Assembly: GCF_024178315.1 (NCBI RefSeq)
Contig: NZ_JAMZIK010000039.1
Location: forward strand, 1-37,443
DNA length: 37,443 nucleotides
Reading direction: 5' to 3'
Origin: Siccirubricoccus soli
GTDB lineage: Bacteria; Pseudomonadota; Alphaproteobacteria; Acetobacterales; Acetobacteraceae
In this document: piece by piece, positions 23,279 to 32,488 of the stretch
How positions within the stretch are numbered: the first letter of the stretch is position 1
How the letters are laid out: the number at the start of each line of letters is the position of its first letter
Notes under the pieces: generated by a model
What the model was told of the DNA's origin: nothing
Database searches by the model: none
What the model saw: the letters and a program-made list of their open reading frames with translations, nothing else
Program-made: the position numbers and the translations under genes

Positions 23279-24289
23279 ATGACCATCGAACGCAGAATGG
23301 CGGGCCAGCCCGCCCCGGAACAGGCCGCCCGCATCCGCGCCAGCGGCGCCGCGACACTGGCCGTCGAATCCGCCGGCCTCCAGGCGCTGGCGGAGGCGCT
23401 GGACGGCGCGCTGGGCGATGCCTTCGCCGCCGCCGTCGAGACCATCATCGCCACCTCCGGCCGCGTCGTCGTGACCGGCATGGGCAAGAGCGGCCATGTC
23501 GGCAACAAGATCGCCGCCACCCTGGCCTCCACCGGCACCCCGGCCTTCTTCCTGCACCCGGCGGAAGCCAGCCATGGTGACCTCGGCATGCTGACCGCGG
23601 CCGATGTCGTCCTCGCCCTCTCCTGGTCCGGCGGCACGGCGGAGCTGCGCGACATCATCCACTATACCCGCCGGCACGGGGTGCAGCTCATCGCCCTGAC
23701 CGGCGGTGCCAACAGCGCGCTCGCCAAGGCGGCGGACATCCTGCTGCTGCTGCCGCCCATCACGGAAGCCTGCCCGCACGGCCTGGCGCCCACCACCTCC
23801 ACCCTCATCCAGATGGCGCTGGGGGATGCGCTGGCCATGGCGCTGCTGGAGCGGCGCGGCTTCACCCCGCAGGAATTCGCGCAGTACCACCCGGGCGGGA
23901 AGCTCGGCGCCCAGCTCATGACGGTGGGCGAGCTGATGCAGAAGGCGCCCAACCTGCCGCTGGTGGAGGAAGGCGCGGACATGTCCCGCGCCATCCTGGC
24001 GATGACCGGCCACAGCCTGGGCTGCGCCGTGGTCACCGCGCCGGATGGCCGGCTGGCCGGACTCGTCACCGATGGCGACCTGCGCCGCCACATGCATGAC
24101 GGCATCCTGAAACGCCCGGTGACGGAGGTGATGACGCGCCGGCCCCTGACGACGGAGCCGGGCCGCATCGCCAGCGCCGCGCTGAAGGAGATGAACGAGC
24201 GTAAGGTCAGCCAGCTCGTGGTGCTGGAGGAGGATCGCCCGGTCGGCGTGCTCCACCTGCATCATCTGCTGTCGGCCGGCGTAGCTTAG
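23279..24289 (+). CDS. kdsD: Arabinose-5-phosphate isomerase (SIS + two CBS domains)
   Basis: 336 aa KdsD/KpsF-type protein. SIS domain about residues 45-185 (VVVTGMGKSGHVGNKIAATL, FFLHPAEASHGDLGM, LSWSGGTAEL, CPHGLAPTTSTLIQMALGDA), then two CBS domains (about 215-270 and 280-336: TVGELMQKAPNLPLVEE, GLVTDGDLRRHM, VTEVMTRRPLT). Converts ribulose 5-phosphate to arabinose 5-phosphate, the KdsA substrate. The capsule-linked paralogue KpsF has the same architecture, so kpsF is an alternative name. The Kdo-8-P phosphatase gene (kdsC) is absent from this operon. Confidence 0.93.
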   Translation: MTIERRMAGQPAPEQAARIRASGAATLAVESAGLQALAEALDGALGDAFAAAVETIIATSGRVVVTGMGKSGHVGNKIAATLASTGTPAFFLHPAEASHGDLGMLTAADVVLALSWSGGTAELRDIIHYTRRHGVQLIALTGGANSALAKAADILLLLPPITEACPHGLAPTTSTLIQMALGDALAMALLERRGFTPQEFAQYHPGGKLGAQLMTVGELMQKAPNLPLVEEGADMSRAILAMTGHSLGCAVVTAPDGRLAGLVTDGDLRRHMHDGILKRPVTEVMTRRPLTTEPGRIASAALKEMNERKVSQLVVLEEDRPVGVLHLHHLLSAGVA

Positions 24290-24359
24290 CTTCCCACGAC
24301 GTCGCTGCGCGACGCCGCGCGGGGGTCCCAGGAGCGCCATGTTCCCAAGGCCTCACACA

Positions 24360-24386
24360 GCCGGCCATGGCAAAGCCACGGCCGGC
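24360..24386 (+). terminator. Hairpin downstream of kdsD
   Basis: Arms GCCGGCCATGGC (24360-24371) and GCCACGGCCGGC (24375-24386) pair at 11 of 12 positions around a 3-nt loop, about 70 nt after the kdsD stop. A smaller perfect hairpin CGTCGC / GCGACG lies at 24300-24314. Likely end of the Kdo operon; no U-tract. Confidence 0.4.
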
Positions 24387-24473
24387 ACCGGGCGGCGCGG
24401 GTTGCAGCGGGAACGGTCCTTTCCTGCCTCGCCGAGGTAGGCCCGGCCGCGGGTTCGGGTGTAGCCTGCCGCC

Positions 24474-25499
24474 ATGCCCGACCTTCCCCCGACCCTCGCC
24501 CCCGAAGCCCCGCCCCCCGGGGAGGTGCGCGAGGTGCAGCCCGGCCTGCTGCGCGTGCGCATGCCCCTGCCCTTCCCGCCCGGCCATGTGAACATCTGGT
24601 TGCTGGAGCATGCGGGCGGCTGGCTGGCGGTGGATACCGCGATCGCCAGCCGCACGACGCGGGAGCTGTGGACCCAGGTGCTGGCGCAGAAGGCGCTCGG
24701 CGGCAGGCCCCTCACCGCCCTGCTCATCACCCATTTCCACCCGGACCATATCGGCCTGGCCGGCTGGCTCTGCGAGCGCTTCGGCATCTTCCCGCACATC
24801 ACCCGCATCGAATGGCTGATGGCCCGCGCCCTTTGGTATGATAGCGGCCCGGACATGATGGCGCAGCAGATCGCGCACTACACCAGCGCCGGCTGCCCGG
24901 CCGAATACCTCTCCTTCGTCGAGAGCCGTGGCCCGCTCTACCAGCGCAACGTCGCCGAATTGCCGCGCAGCTTCCACGCGCTGAAGGATGGCCGCGCCAT
25001 CGCCATCGGCGGCAGCGAATGGCAGGTGGTGACCGGCGCCGGCCATGCACCGGACATGGCGACGCTCTACTCGCCGGAGCGCAAGGTGCTGATCTCGGCG
25101 GACCAGATCCTGCCGCGCATCTCCCCCTATATCGGCCTGCATCCGGGGGAGCCGGAGGCCGATCCGCTCGGCGATTTCCTCGCCAGCAACGAGCGCTTCC
25201 GCCCCCTGCCGGAGGACACGCTGGTCCTGCCCTCCCATGGCGAGCCCTTCGCCACCCTGCACCGCCGGCTGGACACGCTGGCCGGCCACCATGCGGAGCG
25301 GCTGGACACCCTGGCCGAGGCCTGCCGCGAGCCGCTCACCGCCTTCGAGGCGGCGCAGATCCTCTTCCCCCGGGCGGCAGGGGAGATGACCCAGATCGGC
25401 TTCACCGTGGGCGAGACGCTGGCGCATCTCCGCCGCCTGGAACGCCAGGGACGCCTCACGGTGGAGAAGGGGGAGGTCTGGCGCTTCCGCACGCGATGA
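24474..25499 (+). CDS. MBL-fold metallo-hydrolase
   Basis: 341 aa metallo-beta-lactamase fold. Metal ligands visible: His87, His89, Asp91, His92 (THFHPDHIG), His191 (GAGHAPDM), Asp210 (SADQILP) and His255 (PSHGEPF), a complete binuclear site. A C-terminal winged-helix-like tail (about 265-341: GETLAHLRRLERQGRLTVEK) resembles the LACTB2-type extension. Cytoplasmic; substrate unknown (thioester, lactone and RNA hydrolysis all occur in this fold). Its TGA overlaps the ATG of the amine oxidase gene, so the two products are probably made together. Confidence 0.85.
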   Translation: MPDLPPTLAPEAPPPGEVREVQPGLLRVRMPLPFPPGHVNIWLLEHAGGWLAVDTAIASRTTRELWTQVLAQKALGGRPLTALLITHFHPDHIGLAGWLCERFGIFPHITRIEWLMARALWYDSGPDMMAQQIAHYTSAGCPAEYLSFVESRGPLYQRNVAELPRSFHALKDGRAIAIGGSEWQVVTGAGHAPDMATLYSPERKVLISADQILPRISPYIGLHPGEPEADPLGDFLASNERFRPLPEDTLVLPSHGEPFATLHRRLDTLAGHHAERLDTLAEACREPLTAFEAAQILFPRAAGEMTQIGFTVGETLAHLRRLERQGRLTVEKGEVWRFRTR

Positions 25500-26770
25500 G
25501 CCCCGGGATGATTGCGCCCAGGATGGATGCCGATGTGCCGGTGGTGGGCGCCGGCGCGGCGGGCATCGCCGCGGCGCGGCGGCTGCGCGCGCGGGGCCGG
25601 AGCTGCCTGGTGCTGGAGGCCGGCAGCCGGGTCGGCGGCCGCGCCTGGACCGATGCGGCGGGGCTCGATCTCGGCGCCTCCTGGCTGCATGTGGCGGAGG
25701 TGAATCCGCTGACCGCCCTGGCGCGGGAGTTGGGCTTCACCTTGCATGATGACGGCCGGCGGCGCCGCGACCTGCTGCTGGCCGAAGGCGGCCGGCCAGC
25801 CACCGCCGCGGACCGCGCCGCCCTCGAGGCCGCCGGCGATGCCTGGGAGGCGGCGGTGGCGGCGCGGGCCGCCCAGAGGGAGAAGCAGGGCGGTCCGGAC
25901 ATCCCGCTGGGCGAGGCGCCCCCCCGAGGCGGCCGCTGGGACGCCACGGTGGATCATTGGTTCGGCGCCATCATCAACGGCATCGAATCCCGCCGCAGCA
26001 GCCTCATCGACTATGTGGCCACTGTGCTGGACGGGCAGAACCTGCAGGTGAAGGAGGGCATCGGCACCCTCCTCACCCGCCTGGCGGAGGGGCTGCCCAT
26101 CCGTCTCGGCACCAGGGTGCGGCGCCTCTCGGCCGGGATAACGGCGGACACGGAGACGGGCTGCGTCCAGGGCCGGGCGGCCATCGTCACCCTCGGCACC
26201 GGCGTGCTGCCGGCGCTGGCATTCGACCCCCCCCTGCCGGCGGCGGTCACTCAGGCCATTGCCGGGCTGCCCCTGGCGCCGGTGCTGAAGGTGGCGCTGC
26301 GCGCGGCGGGGCAGGAGCGCTTCCGCCTGCCGCCCTTTGCCCGGCTGGGACGGATGGTGGAGGGGCCGGATGACCGGCCCTGTTCCTGGATGCTCTGGCC
26401 CTTCGGGCGGCCCTGGGCGGTGGCCTATCTCGGCGGCTCCCTGGCCGAGTCCCTGCCCGATGCCGTCAGCGCGGAGGCGGCGGCGCGGGCCGAGCTCGCC
26501 CGGTATTTCGGCGCGGCGGCGGTGGCGCGGGCCTTCCCGGACCCGGCGACGGTCGCGCATTGGCCCGCCGACCCGCTGTTCCGCGGCAGCTATTCCTACG
26601 CCCGGGTCGGCGCCGCCGGGGCCCGGGCGGTGCTGGCGGAGGCCGCCCCGATGGGTGGCAGGCTGCGCTTCGCCGGCGAGGCCTGCCACACCCGCTATGC
26701 CGGCACGGTCGGCGGCGCCTGGGAGAGCGGCGAGGCGGCGGCCGAGGCGATCCACGTGGCGCTGGGCTGA
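25496..26770 (+). CDS. FAD-dependent amine oxidase (flavin monoamine oxidase family)
   Basis: 424 aa. N-terminal FAD-binding fold with VVGAGAAGIAAARRLRARG and the acidic end of strand two plus GG motif (VLEAGSRVGGRAWTD), and the C-terminal FAD contact RLRFAGEACHTRYAGTVGGA, the hallmark of MAO / polyamine oxidase / LSD1-type enzymes. LDLGASWLHV is the usual active-site strand. Expected to oxidise an amine with O2, giving aldehyde, NH3 and H2O2, in the cytoplasm; no signal peptide. The start overlaps the MBL gene stop; ATG 25508 is an alternative. Substrate unknown. Confidence 0.87.
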   Translation: MSPGMIAPRMDADVPVVGAGAAGIAAARRLRARGRSCLVLEAGSRVGGRAWTDAAGLDLGASWLHVAEVNPLTALARELGFTLHDDGRRRRDLLLAEGGRPATAADRAALEAAGDAWEAAVAARAAQREKQGGPDIPLGEAPPRGGRWDATVDHWFGAIINGIESRRSSLIDYVATVLDGQNLQVKEGIGTLLTRLAEGLPIRLGTRVRRLSAGITADTETGCVQGRAAIVTLGTGVLPALAFDPPLPAAVTQAIAGLPLAPVLKVALRAAGQERFRLPPFARLGRMVEGPDDRPCSWMLWPFGRPWAVAYLGGSLAESLPDAVSAEAAARAELARYFGAAAVARAFPDPATVAHWPADPLFRGSYSYARVGAAGARAVLAEAAPMGGRLRFAGEACHTRYAGTVGGAWESGEAAAEAIHVALG

Positions 26771-26845
26771 CACGCCTCCCTCTCCCGCCCGCGGCGTACG
26801 CAGGGCCCCCTCGTCGAAACGACGCCAAGGCGCCATGCTGCCCGC

Positions 26846-28093
26846 ATGACCGATCGCGCCGGCTTCGCCGCCCGCGCCGCCGCCTGCGAGGCGCAGGTGG
26901 TGGCCATGACCCAGACCCTTGTCGCCATCCCCTCCCCCAACCCGCCCGGCGACACGCGCGCGGTGGCGGAGGCCGCCGCCGCGCTCATCCGCCGACATGT
27001 CCCCGGCGCCGAGGTCACGCTGCACCCCACCTCGGAGACGGTCACCAACCTGGTTGCCATCCTGCGCGGCCATGCCCCCGGCCGCCACCTGGTCTTCAAT
27101 GGCCATCTCGACACCTATCCGGTGAACGAGGCGCTGCCCTGGACCGTCCCGCCCCTCGGCGGCCTGCTGCGCGACGGCCGGCTCTACGGCCGTGGCGCCG
27201 CGGACATGAAGGGCGGCCTCGCCGCCTCCATCATGGCCATGGCCCTGTTGGCGGAGCACCGCGCGCTGTGGCGCGGCGAGACGGTGCTGACCCTGGCCGG
27301 CGACGAGGAATCCATGGGCCCGCTCGGCAGCCAGTGGCTGCTGGAGAAGGTCCCGGAAGCCCGCGGCGATGCCGTCATCATCGGCGATGCCGGCAGCCCC
27401 CGCGTGCTGCGCTTCGGCGAGAAGGGCTTCCTCTGGATTGAGCTGGAGGCCACCGGCCGCGCCAGCCATGGCGCGCATGTCCATCTCGGCATCAATGCGC
27501 TGGACCGGCTCTGCGCCGCGCTGGATGCGGTGCGCGGGCTGCGCGCCCTGCGGCCCGCGGCGCCCGCTGCGGTCACCGCCGCCATCGCCGCGGCGAAGCC
27601 GGTCAGCGAGCCGCTCTCAGGTGTTGGCGAGGCCGAGGTGCTGTCCGCCGTCACGGTGAATATCGGACGCGTCGAGGGCGGCACCTCCACCAACCTGGTT
27701 CCCGCCGCGGCGCGCGCCGGCGCCGATATCCGCCTGCCCGTCGGCATCTCCTGCGCCACGGCGGAGGCGGCGCTGGAAGCGGCCCTGGCGCCGCATGAGG
27801 GCGTCACCTGCCGCATCCTCCGCCGCTTCGAGCCGAGCCACACCGATCCGGGCCACGAGATCGTCCGGCGCGCCGCCGAAGTGGCCGCCGAGGTGCTGGG
27901 CGCGCCCTGCGCCGTCAACATGCGCGTCGGCGGCAGCGATGCGCGGCTGCACCGCATGGCCGGCCTGCCCACCATCGTCTATGGTCCGACGCCGCACAAC
28001 ATGGGGGGCGCGGATGAGTACGTGCTGGTCGAGGAGCTGCGCCAGGTGGCGCAGGTGCATGCCCTGACCGCGCTGGACTTCCTCGCCGCCTGA
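26846..28093 (+). CDS. M20-family metallo-amidohydrolase (ArgE/DapE type)
   Basis: 415 aa. Zinc ligands and catalytic residues of the M20 family: His87 and Asp89 (NGHLDTYP), Asp120 (GRGAADMKGG), Glu154/155 (AGDEESMG), Asp in GDAGSP and a late His in PTPHNMGG. The dimerisation lid is in the middle (GKASHGAH-like stretch GRASHGAHVHLGINAL). Hydrolyses an N-acyl amino acid, a dipeptide or a related amide. ATG 26846 has only a weak ribosome site. It lies 75 nt after the amine oxidase and 5 nt before the EamA transporter. Confidence 0.9.
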   Translation: MTDRAGFAARAAACEAQVVAMTQTLVAIPSPNPPGDTRAVAEAAAALIRRHVPGAEVTLHPTSETVTNLVAILRGHAPGRHLVFNGHLDTYPVNEALPWTVPPLGGLLRDGRLYGRGAADMKGGLAASIMAMALLAEHRALWRGETVLTLAGDEESMGPLGSQWLLEKVPEARGDAVIIGDAGSPRVLRFGEKGFLWIELEATGRASHGAHVHLGINALDRLCAALDAVRGLRALRPAAPAAVTAAIAAAKPVSEPLSGVGEAEVLSAVTVNIGRVEGGTSTNLVPAAARAGADIRLPVGISCATAEAALEAALAPHEGVTCRILRRFEPSHTDPGHEIVRRAAEVAAEVLGAPCAVNMRVGGSDARLHRMAGLPTIVYGPTPHNMGGADEYVLVEELRQVAQVHALTALDFLAA

Positions 28094-28098
28094 CCCCC

Positions 28099-28959
28099 AT
28101 GACCAAGCTCAGCCTGCGGCTCCAGGCCATGCTCTGGATGCTGGCCAGCGGGGTGCTGTTCATCCTGCTCAACGGGCTGCTGCGCTGGCTGGCGCAGCAG
28201 ATGGACCCCTTCGTCGCCGGCTTCCTGCGCTACTCCGCCGGCGTCGTCGTCATGCTCCCCTTCATCTGGCGCGCCGGCCTCGCCGCCTACCGGCCGCACA
28301 ACGTCGCCGGCCAGTTCTGGCGCGGCGCGCTGCATACCTCCGGCCTGCTGCTGTGGTTCTGGGCGGTGCCGCATGTGCCGCTGGCGGAGATCACCGCCCT
28401 CGGCTTCACCACGCCGCTCTTCATCATGCTCGGCGCCATGGTCTTCCTGGGCGAGCGGGTGGTGGCGGCGCGTTGGGTGGCGGCGGCCATCGGCTTCTGC
28501 GGCGTGCTGGTGGTGGTCTCCCCGCAGCTCTCCGGCGCGGGCGGCATCTACAACCTGGTCCTGCTGTCCTCGGCGCCGCTCTTCGCCGCCTCCTTCCTCA
28601 TCACCAAGGCGCTGACGCGGCGGGATGCGCCGCATGTCATCGTGGTGTGGCAATCCCTGATGGTGGCGCTGTTCAGCCTGCCCTTCGCCCTGTGGAACTG
28701 GGAATGGCCGACGCCCGCGCAATGGGCGCTGTTCCTGCTGGCCGGGGCGCTCGGCACCTCGGGCCATATCTGCCTGACGCGGGCCTTCGCCCTGGCGGAC
28801 ATGTCCGTGGTGCAGCCGATCCGCTTCCTGGAGCTGGTCTGGGCCTCGATCTTCGGCTTCCTGGTCTGGGGGGAGCGGCCGGGGGAGGCGACCTTCCTGG
28901 GCGGCGCGATCATCTTCGCCAGCACCACCTGGATCGCCCGGCGGGAGGCGAAGTCTTGA
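28099..28959 (+). CDS. EamA/DMT-family transporter
   Basis: 286 aa with about ten hydrophobic segments in two homologous EamA halves (about 5-140 and 150-286); FVAGFLRYSAG, AEITALGFTTPLFIMLGAM and QPIRFLELVWASIFGFLVWGE are typical family segments (second half ends with the usual GE-x-P turn). Drug/metabolite transporters of this kind export amino acids or other metabolites from the inner membrane. It starts 5 nt after the M20 gene, so it probably exports or imports a compound linked to that enzyme. The TGA stop lies inside the arm of the following hairpin repeat. Confidence 0.88.
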   Translation: MTKLSLRLQAMLWMLASGVLFILLNGLLRWLAQQMDPFVAGFLRYSAGVVVMLPFIWRAGLAAYRPHNVAGQFWRGALHTSGLLLWFWAVPHVPLAEITALGFTTPLFIMLGAMVFLGERVVAARWVAAAIGFCGVLVVVSPQLSGAGGIYNLVLLSSAPLFAASFLITKALTRRDAPHVIVVWQSLMVALFSLPFALWNWEWPTPAQWALFLLAGALGTSGHICLTRAFALADMSVVQPIRFLELVWASIFGFLVWGERPGEATFLGGAIIFASTTWIARREAKS

Positions 28960-29012
28960 GGGAGGCTCTGCCTCCCTCAAACTCCCTCCGCCAAGGGCCG
29001 AAGGGCCCTTGG
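28956..29012. repeat. Double-hairpin intergenic repeat, copy 2
   Basis: Hairpin A has perfect 11-bp arms TTGAGGGAGGC (28956-28966) and GCCTCCCTCAA (28970-28980). Hairpin B has perfect 9-bp arms CCAAGGGCC (28991-28999) and GGCCCTTGG (29004-29012) with a GAAG loop. Compared with the copy at 12284, hairpin B has a paired A-T to G-C change, and hairpin A has several paired changes with the same GGGAGG ... CCTCCC core. It sits between convergent genes, so it probably also works as a bidirectional terminator. Confidence 0.65.
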
Positions 29013-29027
29013 AACCCTTGAGTTCGC

Positions 29028-29816
29028 TTAGTCCAGCTGACGGACGATGCCGGCGGGCGTCGCGGTGCGGCCGCCATCGACCACATACTGGGCGCCGGTG
29101 ACGTTGCTGGCGAGGTCGGAGCAGAGGAACAGCACCACATTCGCCACCTCCTCCGCCACGCCGTAGCGGCGCAGCGGGATGCCGGCGGAATAGGCGCGCT
29201 CGATGCCCTCCGGGTTGTTCGGCGAAACCTGGCGGGCGATCTCCTGCACCATGCGCGTGGAGATCGGGCCGGGGCAGACGGCGTTCACCCGCACGCCGGC
29301 GGGCCCCACCTCGCCGGCCGCCACCTTGGTCAGCCCCATCACCGCATGCTTGGAAGCGACATAGGCCGGCATGCCCGGCGTGCCCACCAGCCCGGCGATG
29401 GAGGCAGTGTTCACCACCGAACCGCGTCCCTGCTTCAGCATCACCGGCAACACGTAGCGCAGGCCGAGGAACACGCCCTTCACGTTCACGCCCATCACCG
29501 CGTCGAACATCGCCTCGTCGTATTCGGCGGTGGGCGCCACCCTGCCCTCGATGCCGGCATTGTTGTGGAAGCAGTCGATGCTGCCGAAATGATCCAGCGC
29601 CGCCTTTACATAGGCCTGCACATCCGCCGCCTTCGTGACATCCGCGCTGCGGAAGATCGCCGCCTTGCCGCATTCCGCCGCCAGCGCCTCGCCGGCCGCG
29701 GCGTCGCGGTCGACGATCACCACCTTCGCGCCGCCCCGCACGAAGCCCTGCACCACGGCGCGGCCGATGCCATTGGCGCCACCGGTGACGATCGCAACCT
29801 TGCCGGTGAAATCCAT
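29028..29816 (-). CDS. Short-chain dehydrogenase/reductase (SDR)
   Basis: 262 aa classical SDR. NAD(P)-binding TGGANGIG (11-18), Asp36 at the end of strand two (VDRD; favours NAD over NADP), NNAGI (85-89), catalytic Asn111, Ser139, Tyr152 and Lys156 (AYVASKHAV) are all present, and VVDGG near the end is the family terminus. Oxidises or reduces an unknown alcohol/ketone. ATG 29816 follows GGGAGGGAAG. Single gene, divergent from the APC permease with about 150 nt between them. Confidence 0.92.
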   Translation of the reverse strand: MDFTGKVAIVTGGANGIGRAVVQGFVRGGAKVVIVDRDAAAGEALAAECGKAAIFRSADVTKAADVQAYVKAALDHFGSIDCFHNNAGIEGRVAPTAEYDEAMFDAVMGVNVKGVFLGLRYVLPVMLKQGRGSVVNTASIAGLVGTPGMPAYVASKHAVMGLTKVAAGEVGPAGVRVNAVCPGPISTRMVQEIARQVSPNNPEGIERAYSAGIPLRRYGVAEEVANVVLFLCSDLASNVTGAQYVVDGGRTATPAGIVRQLD

Positions 29817-29970
29817 CGGATGCTTCCCTCCCATGCCCGCCGGCGCATCCGGCGTGGCTGCTGCCGGCAAGTAGAGCAGCGTCGGGCCGACCTGGCCAGC
29901 CTTGCCCCCGCCACGCAACCCATGCGACCCCGGCCCGTTGCGATGCCGGCAACGTGACACAGAGGTCAGC

Positions 29971-31296
29971 ATGACGCAGCCAGCCGAGACGGAGGAACCC
30001 AGCCTGCGGCGCAGCATCGGCACGGTGCAGCTCTTCGCCTACACCCTCGGCGGCATGCTGGGCGCCGGCATCTACGGCCTCATCGGCCGCGCGGCCGGGG
30101 AGCTCGGCGCCGCGGTCTGGCTCGGCTTCGCGGTGGCGATGGTGGCGGCGCTGCTCACCGGCCTCTCCTACGCCTCGCTCGGCGCCCGCTACCCGCGCGC
30201 CGGCGGCGCCGCCACGGTGGTGCAGCACACTTGGCAAAGGCCGCTGCTGACCTGGGTGGTGGGGCTCGCCGTGCTCGCCTCCGGCCTCACCTCCGTCGCC
30301 ACCCAGTCGCGCGTGGTGGCGGAGAACCTGCTGCGCCTGGTGGAGCTGCCCTGGCTGCCGCCTGTCATGCTCTCCCTGCTCTTCCTGCTGGCCATCGCCC
30401 TGGTGGTGTTCCGCGGTATCCGCGAGAGCATGTGGGCCAACATGCTCTGCACCACGGTGGAGGCAGGTGGGCTGCTCCTTGTCATCGCCCTCGGCCTGCG
30501 CTTCTGGGGCAGCGCCGATCTGTGGGAGACGCCGAGCACGGAGGGCATCACCGCCGGGCTGCTGCTGCAGGGCGCCATCCTCACCTTCTTCGCCTTCATC
30601 GGCTTCGAGGACACGCTGAACGTCGCCGAGGAATGCCACGACCCGCACCGCACCGTCCCGCTCGGCATCATCTCCGCCATGCTGGTGGCGACGGCGCTCT
30701 ACATGGCGGTGGCCATCACCGCCGTCTCCGTGGTGCCGTGGCGGGAGCTGGCGGCGACGCCGGGCCCGCTGGCCGAGGTGATGAACCGCGCCGCGCCCTG
30801 GCTGCCGGGCTGGGTCTATGTCGCCATCACCGTCTTCGCCGTGGCGAACACCGCGCTGCTGAACTACGTCACCGCCTCCCGCCTCACCTATGGCATGGCG
30901 CGGCACGGGCTGCTGCCGGCGGCGCTCGGCCGGGTGCACGGGGAAAGGCGCACCCCGCATGTCGCGGTGGCGGCGCTGTTCGTCGTGGTGGTAGCGCTGA
31001 TGCTGGCGGGCGACATCACGCAGCTCGCCTCCGCCACCGTGCTGCTGCTGCTGGCGGTCTTCACCGCGCTGAACATCGCCCTGCTGGTGCTGCAGCGGCG
31101 GAAGGAGGAGCCGCGCGGCAGCTTCGAGGTGCCGGCGGCGGTGCCGGCCCTCGGCGCCCTGGTCTGCGCCACGCTGCTGGTGAACCGCGTGCTAAGCGGC
31201 GATTGGCGCGCCCCCGCCCTGGCCGGCGCGGTGCTGGCGGCGATCCTGCTCGCCTGGCTGGCCCTGCGGCCGGGGCGGGAAGCCACGGCGATGTAA
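29971..31296 (+). CDS. APC-superfamily amino acid permease
   Basis: 441 aa with about 12 membrane segments. The N-terminal helix with the unwound G-x-G segment (YTLGGMLGAGIYGLIGRAAG) and FFAFIGFEDTLNVAEEC (helix 6, the substrate-binding break) are typical of the APC superfamily, followed by DPHRTVPLGI. Transports an amino acid or amine by proton symport or exchange in the inner membrane. ATG 29971 has GAGG upstream. Ends 110 nt before the stop of the convergent flavoenzyme gene. Confidence 0.9.
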   Translation: MTQPAETEEPSLRRSIGTVQLFAYTLGGMLGAGIYGLIGRAAGELGAAVWLGFAVAMVAALLTGLSYASLGARYPRAGGAATVVQHTWQRPLLTWVVGLAVLASGLTSVATQSRVVAENLLRLVELPWLPPVMLSLLFLLAIALVVFRGIRESMWANMLCTTVEAGGLLLVIALGLRFWGSADLWETPSTEGITAGLLLQGAILTFFAFIGFEDTLNVAEECHDPHRTVPLGIISAMLVATALYMAVAITAVSVVPWRELAATPGPLAEVMNRAAPWLPGWVYVAITVFAVANTALLNYVTASRLTYGMARHGLLPAALGRVHGERRTPHVAVAALFVVVVALMLAGDITQLASATVLLLLAVFTALNIALLVLQRRKEEPRGSFEVPAAVPALGALVCATLLVNRVLSGDWRAPALAGAVLAAILLAWLALRPGREATAM

Positions 31297-31302
31297 GCGC
31301 CC

Positions 31303-31399
31303 CCCTCCCCCGCCAGCGAGGGAGGGCTGGGGGTGTGCTTCAGCAGCGCCCGCCCGACATCCACCCCCACCCTGCCCCTCCCCCGCCAGCGGGGGAGGG
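31303..31399. repeat. Nested inverted repeat between convergent genes
   Basis: Two copies of a hairpin core CCTCCCCCGCCAGCG(A/G)GGGAGG, at about 31304-31326 and 31377-31399, flank an inverted pair TGGGGGTG (31328-31335) / CACCCCCA (31362-31369). The whole fills the gap between two convergent stops and probably ends transcription in both directions. Similar GGGGAGGG/GGGGTGGG repeats are common between genes in high-GC alphaproteobacteria (recalled, not checked). Confidence 0.55.
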
Positions 31400-31406
31400 A
31401 ACGGGC

Positions 31407-32393
<987 letters not shown>

Positions 32394-32488
32394 GGGACGC
32401 ATGTGGGGTGCCCGGACGGGAAGGAAAAGCCGGCCGGGTGGCAGGCTTGGCAGGGGCGGCAGCGGCACCGACATGGACGGCATCCCCC

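Noticed and set aside
22226-24340. A 704-codon open frame on the minus strand
   Set aside because: Antisense to kdsA-kdsB-kdsD, which are certain genes.
25127-27484. A 785-codon open frame on the minus strand
   Set aside because: Antisense to the amine oxidase and M20 genes, with no recognisable domains and a repetitive composition.
27979-30960. A 993-codon open frame on the minus strand
   Set aside because: It is antisense to the EamA, APC permease and partly M20 genes. Its product is His/Arg/Gly-rich low-complexity sequence, as expected from the complement of GC-rich codons; the plus-strand genes have clear motifs.
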